Source of the DNA: Antrihabitans auranticaus
GTDB lineage: Bacteria > Actinomycetota > Actinomycetes > Mycobacteriales > Mycobacteriaceae
Length of the DNA stretch: 64,000 nt
NCBI RefSeq assembly: GCF_016481275.1
Contig: NZ_JAEMNW010000006.1
Span: 186,001 to 250,000 of the forward strand
Direction: 5' to 3'
The notes below the pieces were generated by a model that was not told the DNA's origin, searched no databases, and saw nothing but the letters and a program-made list of their open reading frames with translations. Made by a program: the position numbers and the translations under genes. Positions 1 to 8,415 of this stretch are shown here, piece by piece; the stretch's first letter is position 1, and each line of letters begins with the position of its first letter.

Positions 1-1353
1 ACAGGAATTGCCGGCGCGTATCTCGACGTCATCGCGGTTGTAGCGATCTATGGATGGATAGTGCCACCGCTCGGGATGTTTGTGGCCCTGGGTATCTGCG
101 CGTTCGGTATCGCACTGGCCACGAAGTGGGATTCCCAGCCCCTCGCGCTGCTCGTCGTTGTGGGCGTCGCGGTTCTGGCGCCGGTGGTCACGGACGGGTT
201 GTCCCTGACGCTTGTCGCTTTCCTGCTGGTCTTGCAGATCACGTGTTTCCCCGTTCAGTTGCTGCGTGATTGGCCGCGTTTGCATGCGGCGCGGACGGTT
301 CCGGTTGTGCTGGCCCTGATCGCTGCGGTCACCGACGCCGGAATCCGTGACGACCATGCCGACTCGGTGAACTGGTTGCTGGTGTCGGCGATCATCGTCG
401 CAGTGGTGGGGCTGGTGACTGGGCTTGTGGCGGTCCGACAGCGCGCGAGTGACGTGGTCGCGAGCGTGCTGCTCGCCGTGGCTTCGGTGCCACTACTGTT
501 GTCGAGCGTGCTGTTCGACCGGCAGGCGGCCGTGCTGATCGAGGGCGCGCTCGCCGTCACGATGCTGATCGTCGCTGTGATTCGAATCCTCCCGGCGCAC
601 AACAGAATTGCCGCGTTGACCGTCGCAGTTCTCGCACTCCTGCAGGCCTGCTTCTACGGTACATCGGACGAAACCTTCCCGATCGCAGCGTTTGTCGTGG
701 CAGCGGCGTTCGTCGCGGTGTCCGGCCAAGAACGGTCGAAGGTCGGTTACGCGGTCGGCGCAGGTTTCGCGGTTCTCGGCGGACTTGCCTTCATCGCGGT
801 TGCATCGCCGATCAGCCTCGCCGAATCGGTTGCTGCCCAGGACAATCTGGGGTCAGCCGTGGTGGTCGGCGGCGTGCTCGGTGTCGCGCTCGTGGTGTTG
901 CTGGTTTGGCAGGGTGCGAAGCTGTCCGTGCGTTCCCTCGCCGACAGCGGCCCGGCCCTCGTCGTTGCCGGCATCGCGGGGTTGTATGCGACGACGGCTG
1001 CCACTGTTGCCGCCGGCGTTGTGGTTGCCGGACGGGACGGTTTCACGGCGGGACACTGCGTCGCGACGATCCTGTGGATGATCGCCGCAACAGCGCTGCT
1101 GCTCCGCGGTCTTCGGGGCGAAACTCAGGTTCATCTCGCGCTCGGCGGCGGGCTGTCGCTCACTGCCGCGGCGCTCGCAAAGCTGTTCCTGTTCGACCTT
1201 GCGACGCTCGACGGATTGATCCGCGTGACCGCCTTCGTCGTCGTTGGGCTACTGCTCCTTGTCGCCGGAACGAAGTATGCGCAGGTGTTCGCGCAGCGCG
1301 AGGATCCCGCAGCTAGCGACGCTTCTCCCGCTTCAGCAGGTCGAACACGCTGA
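1..1353 (+). CDS. DUF2339-type polytopic membrane protein, 5' end outside window
   Basis: The reading frame is open from base 1, so the gene begins upstream of the window; the GTG at 61 lies inside the frame and is not needed as a start. The visible 450 residues are an almost unbroken series of hydrophobic segments (about 12-14 helices) with short polar loops, ending in a Leu/Val-rich helix followed by a short Ala/Ser/Arg tail. This composition and the closing helix resemble DUF2339 predicted membrane proteins, whose function is unknown. The last 41 bases overlap the 3' end of the convergent mmpL3 gene. The family name is from pattern memory; the membrane nature is directly visible. Confidence 0.75.
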   Translation, partial: TGIAGAYLDVIAVVAIYGWIVPPLGMFVALGICAFGIALATKWDSQPLALLVVVGVAVLAPVVTDGLSLTLVAFLLVLQITCFPVQLLRDWPRLHAARTVPVVLALIAAVTDAGIRDDHADSVNWLLVSAIIVAVVGLVTGLVAVRQRASDVVASVLLAVASVPLLLSSVLFDRQAAVLIEGALAVTMLIVAVIRILPAHNRIAALTVAVLALLQACFYGTSDETFPIAAFVVAAAFVAVSGQERSKVGYAVGAGFAVLGGLAFIAVASPISLAESVAAQDNLGSAVVVGGVLGVALVVLLVWQGAKLSVRSLADSGPALVVAGIAGLYATTAATVAAGVVVAGRDGFTAGHCVATILWMIAATALLLRGLRGETQVHLALGGGLSLTAAALAKLFLFDLATLDGLIRVTAFVVVGLLLLVAGTKYAQVFAQREDPAASDASPASAGRTR

Positions 1354-3889
1354 CGTGGTCCGCACCGCGCCGATGCCGCCCCGAGTCCTCGTCCAGGTCA
1401 GCGTCGTCGCCGGTGTCCGGTGCCTCTGCTTCGGCAGGGGCATCGGGCTTGGGTGCCGACTTGGCCGGACCCTTCAGGTCCTGTAGCCAGCTCTCGATTC
1501 GGTTCGAATCGCGATTTTGCTGGGGCGCAACGTTTTCGGCCGGTGGCTGGACCGGCGGCGCGGGCAGCGGCGGCAGTGGGGGCGGGGGCTCTCTACGAGC
1601 CCTGGGGGCCGGCGAGACCTTCGGAATCGGCTCGGTCAGCGGCTCCGGAACCCGCACCTGTGCAACAGGTTTCACCACCCTCGCTGGGGCAGGAGCACCG
1701 GCGGTGACCAAATCGGGGACGTCGTGCGGAATTCTTTCCTCGTCGAGAATGGGTTCGCCGAGCCCCAGCCGTTCCTGAATTCGCTTCATCCACGCGGGTG
1801 CCCACCAGCAGTCGTCACCGAGCAATTTCATCGTCGCGGGAACGAGGAACATGCGGATGAGGGTCGCGTCGATGATCAATGCGGCGATCATCCCGTAGGC
1901 GATGTACTGCATCATCACGAGATCGGAGAAGCCGAACGCACCGGTGACCACGATCAGGATCAGGGCCGCTGCGGTGATGATTCGCCCGGTGTGCGCGGTA
2001 CCGACCCGCACCGCCTCGGTCGTACTCGCACCGCGGGCGCGTGCTTCGACCATTCGCGACAGCAGGAAGACCTCGTAGTCGGTGGATAGGCCGTAAATGA
2101 TCGCGATGATCAGCACCAGGACCGGCGACGAGATCGGACTCGGGGTGAAATTGAGCAGACTTGCCCCGTGGCCGTCGATGAATATCCAGGTCAGGATGCC
2201 CAATGTCGATCCGAGGCCCAGCGCACTCATCAGCGCTGCCTTGATCGGCAGCACCAGCGAACCGAACGTCAAAAACATCAGCAACGTCGTCGACAGCACG
2301 ACGAGAATGATCATCAGCGGCATGCGATCGAGGAGTGCGTTGATGCTGTCCTGCTCGATCGCGGGCGTGCCGGTGACGCCGACGTAGACCCCTTCCGGGA
2401 CAGCGATGTCGCGCAGGAAATCGACGGTGGGTGCGGCGTCGTTGCGATTCACCAAGCCTGCGGAGAGCACGTAGGTGTTCTCCTTGATGCCCGTGAACGG
2501 CATCGAGAACGCGGGCTGCACGAGGTTTGGTGCCTGGCGGGCCTCGGCCGCGATCGTCTGCACCTGGCTCGAACTCGCACCCTGGATGACCAGTTTGACG
2601 GGTTCGGTCCGCTGGCCTGGGAACAGCGAATCGAGTTCCTCCTGGGCGAGGCGGGTCGAGTTGTCGGGCGGCAGATACTTCTCGGTGATGCCGCCGAATT
2701 GAATGGCGTTGACCGGAATGATCAGAAGCAGCAGACCGACGACGATCGGGATCGTCACCTTCAGCGGGTGCTTCATGACCCACTTCGTCAGCCTGCCCCA
2801 GACGCTGTTTTCGACTTCCTCGGCAGTCTTGGTCTTGCGGAAGAACTTGAGACCGAGCGCATCGACGCGCGGGCCGAGGATGCCGAGAATTGCCGGGAGC
2901 ACCGTGATCGCGCTGAGCGCGGCGAGAGTGACTGTCGCGATCGCGCCGTAGGCGACGGATTTGAGGAAGCCCTGCGGGAAGAGCAGCAGGCCGCCGAGGC
3001 TGGCCACGATCATCGTCGCGGAGAACACGACCGTTCGGCCGGCAGTCATGACCGCGCGCCGGACCGCGTTGGCGGTGTCGTGGCCTTCGGCTAACTCTTC
3101 TCGGAATCTGCTGACTATGAACAGCCCGTAGTCGATCGCCAAACCGAGCCCGATCAGCGAGACCACGGGGGAGACGAAGGAGTTGACCTCGGTGAAGTTG
3201 GTGATGATCCGGACGATTCCCCATGCGCCGACAACGGTGAGGCCGCCGACGATCAACGGGAGGGCGGCTGCGATCACGCCGCCGAAGATGAAGAACAACA
3301 GCACGCCGACCGCTGGAATTGCCAGCAGTTCCATGCGGTGCACGTCGTTTTCGAGCGTGTCGTTGACCGTTCCGAATACCGGCTGCAGACCGGACAGTTG
3401 GACGTTGACGCCGGGGATGTAGAAGACGTCACGGACTTCGCGGTAGTTGCGCGCGACCTCGGTATCGTTGTCGCCCTTGATCGCGATGCTCGCGATGGCG
3501 TGCTGTCGATCCTTGTCGGCGAACCGGTCGGCAATGTCGCCCGAGAAGTTCCAGTATGCCGCGTTGATCTTGTCGATCTGGTTCGGGTACTCGGTCGGCA
3601 GACTGTTCAGGTTGTCGAGAATTTCCTTCTTGAATGTCGGATCGTCGACGGTTTTGCCCGCTGGTGCGGTGTACAGCGCGATGACGTCGACGGTGTGATC
3701 ACGACCGTAGACCCTGTCGTTGAGCTGTGCGGCTTTCGCCGAGTCGGACCCGGGATCGTCGAAACCGCTCTGGCTCAGATGATCTGCGAGACCGAGTCCG
3801 TAGACGCCGAGTGCGAGCAGCCCCGCGACCATCACACCGATGACGGTGTAGCGGAGGCGGTAGACGATGTTTCCCCAACGGGCGAACAC
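1313..3889 (-). CDS. mmpL3: MmpL3-type RND transporter (trehalose monomycolate flippase)
   Basis: Member of the MmpL subfamily of RND transporters; mycobacterial MmpL3 moves trehalose monomycolate across the inner membrane for the mycolate layer. 858 residues with the MmpL layout: helix 1 near residues 14-35, a periplasmic porter domain, a five-helix bundle, a second porter domain, a second bundle, then a Pro/Arg-rich cytoplasmic tail. Both Asp-Tyr proton-relay pairs are visible, D253-Y254 in a GLGLAIDYG context and D604-Y605 in GLSTDYEVF. The GTG start at 3889 is chosen because it overlaps the NYN gene stop by one base (TAGTG) and places VFARWGN before helix 1; the frame is open further upstream but there it lies inside the NYN gene. 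The tail is shorter than in M. tuberculosis (944 residues). Neighbour order matches Rv0206c-Rv0208c. Confidence 0.93.
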   Translation of the reverse strand: MFARWGNIVYRLRYTVIGVMVAGLLALGVYGLGLADHLSQSGFDDPGSDSAKAAQLNDRVYGRDHTVDVIALYTAPAGKTVDDPTFKKEILDNLNSLPTEYPNQIDKINAAYWNFSGDIADRFADKDRQHAIASIAIKGDNDTEVARNYREVRDVFYIPGVNVQLSGLQPVFGTVNDTLENDVHRMELLAIPAVGVLLFFIFGGVIAAALPLIVGGLTVVGAWGIVRIITNFTEVNSFVSPVVSLIGLGLAIDYGLFIVSRFREELAEGHDTANAVRRAVMTAGRTVVFSATMIVASLGGLLLFPQGFLKSVAYGAIATVTLAALSAITVLPAILGILGPRVDALGLKFFRKTKTAEEVENSVWGRLTKWVMKHPLKVTIPIVVGLLLLIIPVNAIQFGGITEKYLPPDNSTRLAQEELDSLFPGQRTEPVKLVIQGASSSQVQTIAAEARQAPNLVQPAFSMPFTGIKENTYVLSAGLVNRNDAAPTVDFLRDIAVPEGVYVGVTGTPAIEQDSINALLDRMPLMIILVVLSTTLLMFLTFGSLVLPIKAALMSALGLGSTLGILTWIFIDGHGASLLNFTPSPISSPVLVLIIAIIYGLSTDYEVFLLSRMVEARARGASTTEAVRVGTAHTGRIITAAALILIVVTGAFGFSDLVMMQYIAYGMIAALIIDATLIRMFLVPATMKLLGDDCWWAPAWMKRIQERLGLGEPILDEERIPHDVPDLVTAGAPAPARVVKPVAQVRVPEPLTEPIPKVSPAPRARREPPPPLPPLPAPPVQPPAENVAPQQNRDSNRIESWLQDLKGPAKSAPKPDAPAEAEAPDTGDDADLDEDSGRHRRGADHVSVFDLLKREKRR

Positions 3890-4611
3890 TATGAGACCCC
3901 TTGGCGGGCCGCGTCGCCCGAGCGTGAGACGAGTAATGCGGACAGCGGACGGAACGGCTGCAACCACGCGCCCTCGTCCGGAAGCGAATCGAGGCTGACG
4001 CGGGGGAGCGGTTCCCGGAAGACCCCGGGGATGTCTTCGAGATCGACGAACTCGAGCGAGGCCGATGCGACGGCCCAGCTTGCGTGCTCGCGGAATCCGA
4101 GCACCGAAACGGCGACGCCTTCGGCGGCCAGCTTCTCGAGCGGCTCGCGGAACGCCTGGCCGTCTGCGGACGCCACCATGATCCCGGCGAGGCCGCCTTC
4201 GCGCGCACGTAGTGCGATGTGGGCGAGCATGTCGGCATCGACGTCGCTGTCTTCGTCGATCTTCGGCTTCGCGAACACGGCGAAGCCGACGTTGCGCAGG
4301 GCCTCGACCCAGGGGCGCACCACATCGGCACTGCCGGGAGCGATGTTGGTGAAGACGGTTGCTTCGGGTTCGAGGCCGTTCGATGCGCCGACCGACAGTT
4401 CGGCCGTCCGGCCCAGCAGCCAGCGGCCCAGAGCGTCGAAACGCGGGCGGTAGGCAGCCGTCGGCCGCCCGCCGAGTATCGCGCCGAGCCCCATATCGAG
4501 GTTCGGGGCATCCCAGACGAGGAGCACGCGTCGCAGATCGGCGCTGCTGCCTTGCTCGAGTAGTTCCGCGACACCCAGCACGTGATCTGGCGGCGCCTCA
4601 CTGATGCTCAT
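3889..4611 (-). CDS. NYN-domain protein, Rv0207c-like
   Basis: 240 residues related to the NYN (PIN-like, DUF88/LabA) family, which contains predicted metal-dependent RNases. The N-terminal part shows LLVWDAPNLDMGLG, the typical first acidic motif, followed by further conserved Asp/Glu in DEDSDVDADMLAHIAL and a VASADGQAFREPL segment resembling the third acidic site. The ATG at 4611 is preferred because it overlaps the trmB stop as ATGA; an in-frame ATG at 4629 is an alternative. The gene sits between trmB and mmpL3 with overlaps on both sides, so the three are probably translated from one message. RNase activity is inferred from the fold only. Confidence 0.82.
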   Translation of the reverse strand: MSISEAPPDHVLGVAELLEQGSSADLRRVLLVWDAPNLDMGLGAILGGRPTAAYRPRFDALGRWLLGRTAELSVGASNGLEPEATVFTNIAPGSADVVRPWVEALRNVGFAVFAKPKIDEDSDVDADMLAHIALRAREGGLAGIMVASADGQAFREPLEKLAAEGVAVSVLGFREHASWAVASASLEFVDLEDIPGVFREPLPRVSLDSLPDEGAWLQPFRPLSALLVSRSGDAARQGVS

Positions 4612-5345
4612 AGCCTGATCTTCCCCCATATCAGCTCCGTCACGGCGCTTCCGACCCGATGAGCCTTGCTCTCGAACTTCGTGACCGGCCGCTCATGAGT
4701 CATCGGGGAGTCCCAATCGAGCGCTGTGAGCTGGGGTTCTGCATTGCCGACTGCCGCAATGTACTCCGCATAGTCGGCATGGTCGGTTGCGACGTGCAAC
4801 ACACCGCCGGGTAGTAGCCGATCTGCAATGAGAGCGACGGTTTCCGGCTTCAGCAGCCGTCGTTTGTGATGCCGTGCCTTGGGCCACGGGTCCGGGAAGA
4901 AGACGCGAACGCCGGTCAAGGACTCGGTGGCAACCATGCTTTCGAGCACGTCGACCGCGTCGCCTCGCAACAGGCGGATGTTGGGGATCTGCTCGCGCTC
5001 GACCTGTCCGACGAGCTGTGCCAAACCTGGACGGTAGACCTCGATCGCAACCAGATTGATGTGCGGCTCCGCGGTGGCCATCGCCGCGGTCGCCGTTCCG
5101 GTTCCGGAACCGATCTCGATGATGAGCGGTGCGTCCCTGCCGAACCACGCGACCGCATCGAGCGGCTCGTCGTCGACGTCGCGACCGATCGTGGGCCAGG
5201 TCCGGTCCCAACTCTCCTGTTGGGCAGCGGTCAACGCGCCCCGGCGGGACCGGAAGCTCGTCACGCGCGGGTACAGGCGCGAGCCCTGGTTACGCGCCTC
5301 CTCGGCGACCTGATCGGCTTCGTTCACCCGACCATTGTCACGCAT
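4608..5345 (-). CDS. trmB: tRNA (guanine-N7)-methyltransferase TrmB
   Basis: Transfers a methyl group from S-adenosylmethionine to N7 of G46 in the tRNA variable loop. The SAM-binding Rossmann motif is EIGSGTGTATAAMA, and the diagnostic TrmB signature FFPDPWPKARHHKRRL is present in the middle of the protein, followed by VATDHADYAEY. About 245 residues, usual for actinobacterial TrmB, which carry an N-terminal extension (here VTSFRSRRGALTAAQQESW). The ATG at 5345 follows an ACGGGG stretch; a GTG at 5363 and a GTG at 5327 are also possible starts. First gene of the trmB-NYN-mmpL3 run. Confidence 0.93.
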   Translation of the reverse strand: MRDNGRVNEADQVAEEARNQGSRLYPRVTSFRSRRGALTAAQQESWDRTWPTIGRDVDDEPLDAVAWFGRDAPLIIEIGSGTGTATAAMATAEPHINLVAIEVYRPGLAQLVGQVEREQIPNIRLLRGDAVDVLESMVATESLTGVRVFFPDPWPKARHHKRRLLKPETVALIADRLLPGGVLHVATDHADYAEYIAAVGNAEPQLTALDWDSPMTHERPVTKFESKAHRVGSAVTELIWGKIRL

Positions 5346-5455
5346 AACCCCGTCGTGTGACACATGAGTCTGATGTTGAGATTGAGGTTTGTCACGTCAG
5401 AGCCCCGTTTGATGTCCGGACGTCGCCCAGTCTGCAGGTCTGCGAGAATCCCCAC

Positions 5456-6460
5456 GTGGCGGACTATCCCGAGCTCCTCAGGCTGATCGAGCGCGTCCCG
5501 CGTTCGGCGCCGGTCGCGGCGGACCTCCTGGCTGCGGTCGAAGAGTTTCGCCGCCCCGCGCGCATCCAGATTGCCGGTCGGTCGGGTGTCGGACGTTCGA
5601 CGGTCGCCGCAGCGCTCGCGATCGCGGGGTCGGTCGAGACGGACCCGGTCGACCACCCCGATATTCCGGAGCCCACGCTCGACGGCGACGCGGTCGTATA
5701 TGTCCTGGATTCGCTGCAGCCCGCTGACAGGTCGGCGGTATCGCGCATTGCGGCTGGTCGGGCGATCGTGATCCTCAACAAGGCCGACGCCGTCGATGGT
5801 TCGTGGGCGAGCGCGGTGGCCCGTGCCAATGAATATGCGGCCGCTCTGGGCATTGCCACCGTGCCGCTGGTTGCGACGATCGCGGCAAGCCTTGCCCACA
5901 AGCCGGTGACGACGGTCGAACTCGTCGAAATTCGAAATCTGACCGAAGAACTGCAGTCAGTCCCCGATGACCTGCTCCAGCGCTGGGAGCGCTGGGGGAT
6001 ATCGGCTGCGTTCTCCACAGTTCAAAGAAATCCCGCTGCCACCACACGAACGCTGACACAGGTTTTGAACGCAGTGTGTGGTGTGGAGCAGGCACGGGCT
6101 GCAGTCGAAGCTTTGACGACCCGCGCTGCAGCATTGCGGGGCGCGACACTTCTCGACACGCTCGAGCTTCTCGCCGCGCGCGCCGGTTCGGATCCGGCAC
6201 GTGCCGAGATCGAGAACTTCCTGCTCACCGACTCCGCTGCTGAGATCGGACTGGTCGCTGCCTGGGCGAGTCCCAGCCTCACGCCTGTGATCGCGGACCA
6301 TCGCCTTGTCGTCCCGACCTCCGCCGAGCAGGCTCAGCAGATCGCACAGTGGTGGCGTGGATACGCACGCGGCGACATCGGCAGCGCCGGTAGGCGTGCC
6401 GCGCTGCGGATTCATCGCGGGTACGTCAGCACATGGTCGAAACTGGCGGCCAGTGCATAG
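5456..6460 (+). CDS. GTPase-like protein with altered Walker A, Rv0209-like
   Basis: 334 residues. Near the N terminus is a P-loop-like GRSGVGRST, in which the usual Lys of GxxxxGK[ST] is Arg, followed by a nucleotide-base motif ILNKADA that fits the NKxD box. No transmembrane helix is evident. I start it at GTG 5456 (VADYPELLRL), since the upstream part of the frame looks non-coding and overlaps the trmB promoter side. The gene overlaps the next GTPase gene by 8 bases. The side-by-side arrangement resembles bacterial dynamin-like pairs such as IniA/IniC, but that link is inference; the function is unknown. Whether the Arg variant still binds nucleotide cannot be told from sequence. Confidence 0.75.
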   Translation: MADYPELLRLIERVPRSAPVAADLLAAVEEFRRPARIQIAGRSGVGRSTVAAALAIAGSVETDPVDHPDIPEPTLDGDAVVYVLDSLQPADRSAVSRIAAGRAIVILNKADAVDGSWASAVARANEYAAALGIATVPLVATIAASLAHKPVTTVELVEIRNLTEELQSVPDDLLQRWERWGISAAFSTVQRNPAATTRTLTQVLNAVCGVEQARAAVEALTTRAAALRGATLLDTLELLAARAGSDPARAEIENFLLTDSAAEIGLVAAWASPSLTPVIADHRLVVPTSAEQAQQIAQWWRGYARGDIGSAGRRAALRIHRGYVSTWSKLAASA

Positions 6461-7886
6461 CGACTCGTTGCTCCCAGCCGACGTCGCGGCTGTCGTCGCG
6501 CGCTGGCATCCGGAGGGCAGCGACCTCCTCCGCGTGCTCGCGGAAAGCCCCGCCGAGCGCAGTGTCGCTCTCGTAGGCCAGGCCCAGGCTGGAAAGTCGA
6601 CGATCGAGCGCGCTCTTGCCGGGGACGTGACGTTCACCGCCTCGCCTGCGGCAGCGGCATTGGTCGTCGTCGTGCTCGACGCATCCGCCCCGGTCGGGCG
6701 CGAGTTGCTCGGAATCATCGAGGAGCTGGCGCACGGCGCGAACGACGTCCTATTCGTATTGAACAAGATCGACGTTCACCGGGAGTGGCGGTCAGTGCGC
6801 GACAGGAACACGCAACTGATTGCCGCCCGCGTGCCACGGTTTGCGGCGATTCGGATCTTGCCGCTGTCCGCCCGCGTCGGGAAGGACGACTCGGGTGTCG
6901 CCGAACTCAGACGAGAAATCGGAGCCGTTCTCGACGCCGACCTCGCCGTAGCGCGCCGTGCGCAGCGGGTGCGCGCCACAGCTGCGGTGGCCGACCTAGC
7001 CCGGAACAGGATCGTGGCGAAGGCCGAGTCGTTGCGCCCGGCGACGGACGTGGCAGAGCTGCGTGCCGAGCGGACGCGGCTGGTGACGCGCCGGGACGGC
7101 GGTCGTGCGGAGTCGGTCGCCGCGTTGCGCAGTCAGATCCAGCTTGCGCGGGTCGAGTTGCTGCACGATGTGGGTAGCCGGGTCCGTGCCGTCAACCACG
7201 CGGTCCGGTCCGAGGTCGAGGCCGCCAGCAAAGACCAATTGCGCGCGATTCCCGGTCGGCTCGAACAGGCGGTTGCCGCACTCACCGCTGAGATAGATGC
7301 GAGCAGTCGACAACGACTCGGCCAGGTGCAGACGACAGTGCTCGGTACTTCAGTGCCGATCCGGGTCAACCCGGCGCCGCTCGACCTCGGTGCAGGACCG
7401 CAACGCCGGACGCGCGGTCTCGAAGACCGGATGATGGTCGTCCTCGGTGCTTCCGCGGGCGTCGGCCTCGGTCGGCTGGCCGTCGCGCCGCTGTCGCTGG
7501 TTCCGGCGCTCGATATTGCGACGGTGCCGATCACGCTGCTGCTCGGCGGTCTTGCCGCATGGTGGTTGACGCGGTCGCGTGGTCATGTCGCTGACAAGGC
7601 GCACATGCGGCAATGGGTCAACGACACGCTGGTGAACGTGAAGGCGCAGCTCGAGCAGCGGGCCGCGGGAGCTGTCGTAGCGACGGAAGGCGACCTGGCC
7701 GACCGAATCGTGCGCGAGAGCGCCGCGCGAACTGCGGCTGTGGATCAGGAGATCGCGCGTTTAGACGCGGAACTGCGGCAGGCGAGCGGACGAAACGCCG
7801 GTCAACTTGCGGCCTGCGAACGAGATCTCGCGAAACTGGAACCGTTCCGCGTGCCGCTGCGTCATAACCTTCGAGCTGTGACATGA
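6453..7886 (+). CDS. Dynamin-like GTPase with membrane hairpin, Rv0210-like
   Basis: 477 residues. The Walker A motif GQAQAGKST is intact and the base-recognition motif VLNKIDVH is present, giving a GTPase domain in the first 170 residues. It is followed by long Arg/Glu/Ala-rich helices likely to form coiled coils, then a hydrophobic pair near residues 325-375 (MVVLGASAGVGLG to ITLLLGGLAAWWLT) and another charged helical stretch. This GTPase, helix, hydrophobic hairpin, helix order is that of bacterial dynamin-like proteins. GTG 6453 is chosen because GGCGG lies just upstream and it overlaps the stop of the upstream partner. A role in membrane remodelling is inference. Confidence 0.8.
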   Translation: MHSDSLLPADVAAVVARWHPEGSDLLRVLAESPAERSVALVGQAQAGKSTIERALAGDVTFTASPAAAALVVVVLDASAPVGRELLGIIEELAHGANDVLFVLNKIDVHREWRSVRDRNTQLIAARVPRFAAIRILPLSARVGKDDSGVAELRREIGAVLDADLAVARRAQRVRATAAVADLARNRIVAKAESLRPATDVAELRAERTRLVTRRDGGRAESVAALRSQIQLARVELLHDVGSRVRAVNHAVRSEVEAASKDQLRAIPGRLEQAVAALTAEIDASSRQRLGQVQTTVLGTSVPIRVNPAPLDLGAGPQRRTRGLEDRMMVVLGASAGVGLGRLAVAPLSLVPALDIATVPITLLLGGLAAWWLTRSRGHVADKAHMRQWVNDTLVNVKAQLEQRAAGAVVATEGDLADRIVRESAARTAAVDQEIARLDAELRQASGRNAGQLAACERDLAKLEPFRVPLRHNLRAVT

Positions 7887-7899
7887 CCGAGGAGAACCA

Positions 7900-8205
7900 T
7901 TGAACGCATCACACGAGTTCATCGATCCGGTGCTCGCTGACCTCGATGCGGCAGCCGATCTCGGCGACCTCGGCACCGTCGAGTTGGCGAGTCCGCAGCA
8001 CGACCTGGACGGTGACGGTGTGCTCGACACGGTGACGCTGAGCAACGACGACGCGTTACTCGTCGCGACGGATGCCGACCTCGACGGCGCGATCGACCAC
8101 CTTACGATCGTCGACCGCGATGGCGACTTCTCTGCCTGGGAGTTTCGTCACTTCGGCGGAGATGAGGCCCGCTGGGAACGTACTGATCACGGTAAGCTGG
8201 ACTGA
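7900..8205 (+). CDS. Small acidic Asp-repeat protein (DUF6802-like)
   Basis: 101 residues, TTG start at 7900 supported by a GAGGAG ribosome-binding site six bases upstream. The protein is strongly acidic and carries Asp-rich loops DLDGDGVLDT, DADLDGAIDH and DRDGDFSAW, which look like calcium-binding dockerin or thrombospondin type-3 repeats. No signal peptide is visible, so it is predicted to be cytoplasmic. The family name is from memory of similar actinobacterial proteins and is uncertain. It follows the GTPase pair by 13 bases on the same strand and may be co-transcribed with it. A hairpin at 8243-8263 probably ends the unit. Confidence 0.72.
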   Translation: MNASHEFIDPVLADLDAAADLGDLGTVELASPQHDLDGDGVLDTVTLSNDDALLVATDADLDGAIDHLTIVDRDGDFSAWEFRHFGGDEARWERTDHGKLD

Positions 8206-8242
8206 CACAAAACCCGGTAGAGCCTGTCGTCCGACCCGATTC

Positions 8243-8263
8243 CGCCGTTGGTTGCCAACGGCG
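8243..8263 (+). terminator. Hairpin downstream of the acidic repeat gene
   Basis: Perfect 9-bp inverted repeat CGCCGTTGG with CCAACGGCG separated by TTG. It lies 38 bases after the stop of the upstream gene and 153 bases before pckG. No run of T follows, so it is either an actinobacterial terminator lacking a U-tract or an element of the pckG leader. Confidence 0.45.
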
Positions 8264-8368
8264 TTAACCTCTAGGGCTAGGAACCCTGCTCCCCGAAATT
8301 CGCACATAACTATTCAGTTGTGGATATAACGGGTAGCCCCCAAACGACAGGGGAAAATCGGAGTCAGC

Positions 8369-8399
8369 GCTGGCCGGCGCTGGGTCCGGTCCGGCCAGC
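8369..8399 (+). promoter_or_regulatory. pckG leader hairpin next to the ribosome-binding site
   Basis: A 9-bp perfect stem GCTGGCCGG / CCGGCCAGC closes a 13-base loop and ends five bases before the AGGAGA ribosome-binding site (8405-8410) of pckG, whose ATG is at 8416. A TATAAC at 8325-8330 could be the -10 element of the pckG promoter, in which case the hairpin is in the 5' untranslated leader. A regulatory role is inference; the structure itself is read from the sequence. Confidence 0.45.
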
Positions 8400-8415
8400 A
8401 CCTCAGGAGAGTTAG

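Noticed and set aside
8281-8415. A known riboswitch class in the pckG leader
   Set aside because: I could not match conserved cores of cobalamin, TPP, SAM, glycine or ydaO/c-di-AMP elements; only simple hairpins are visible.
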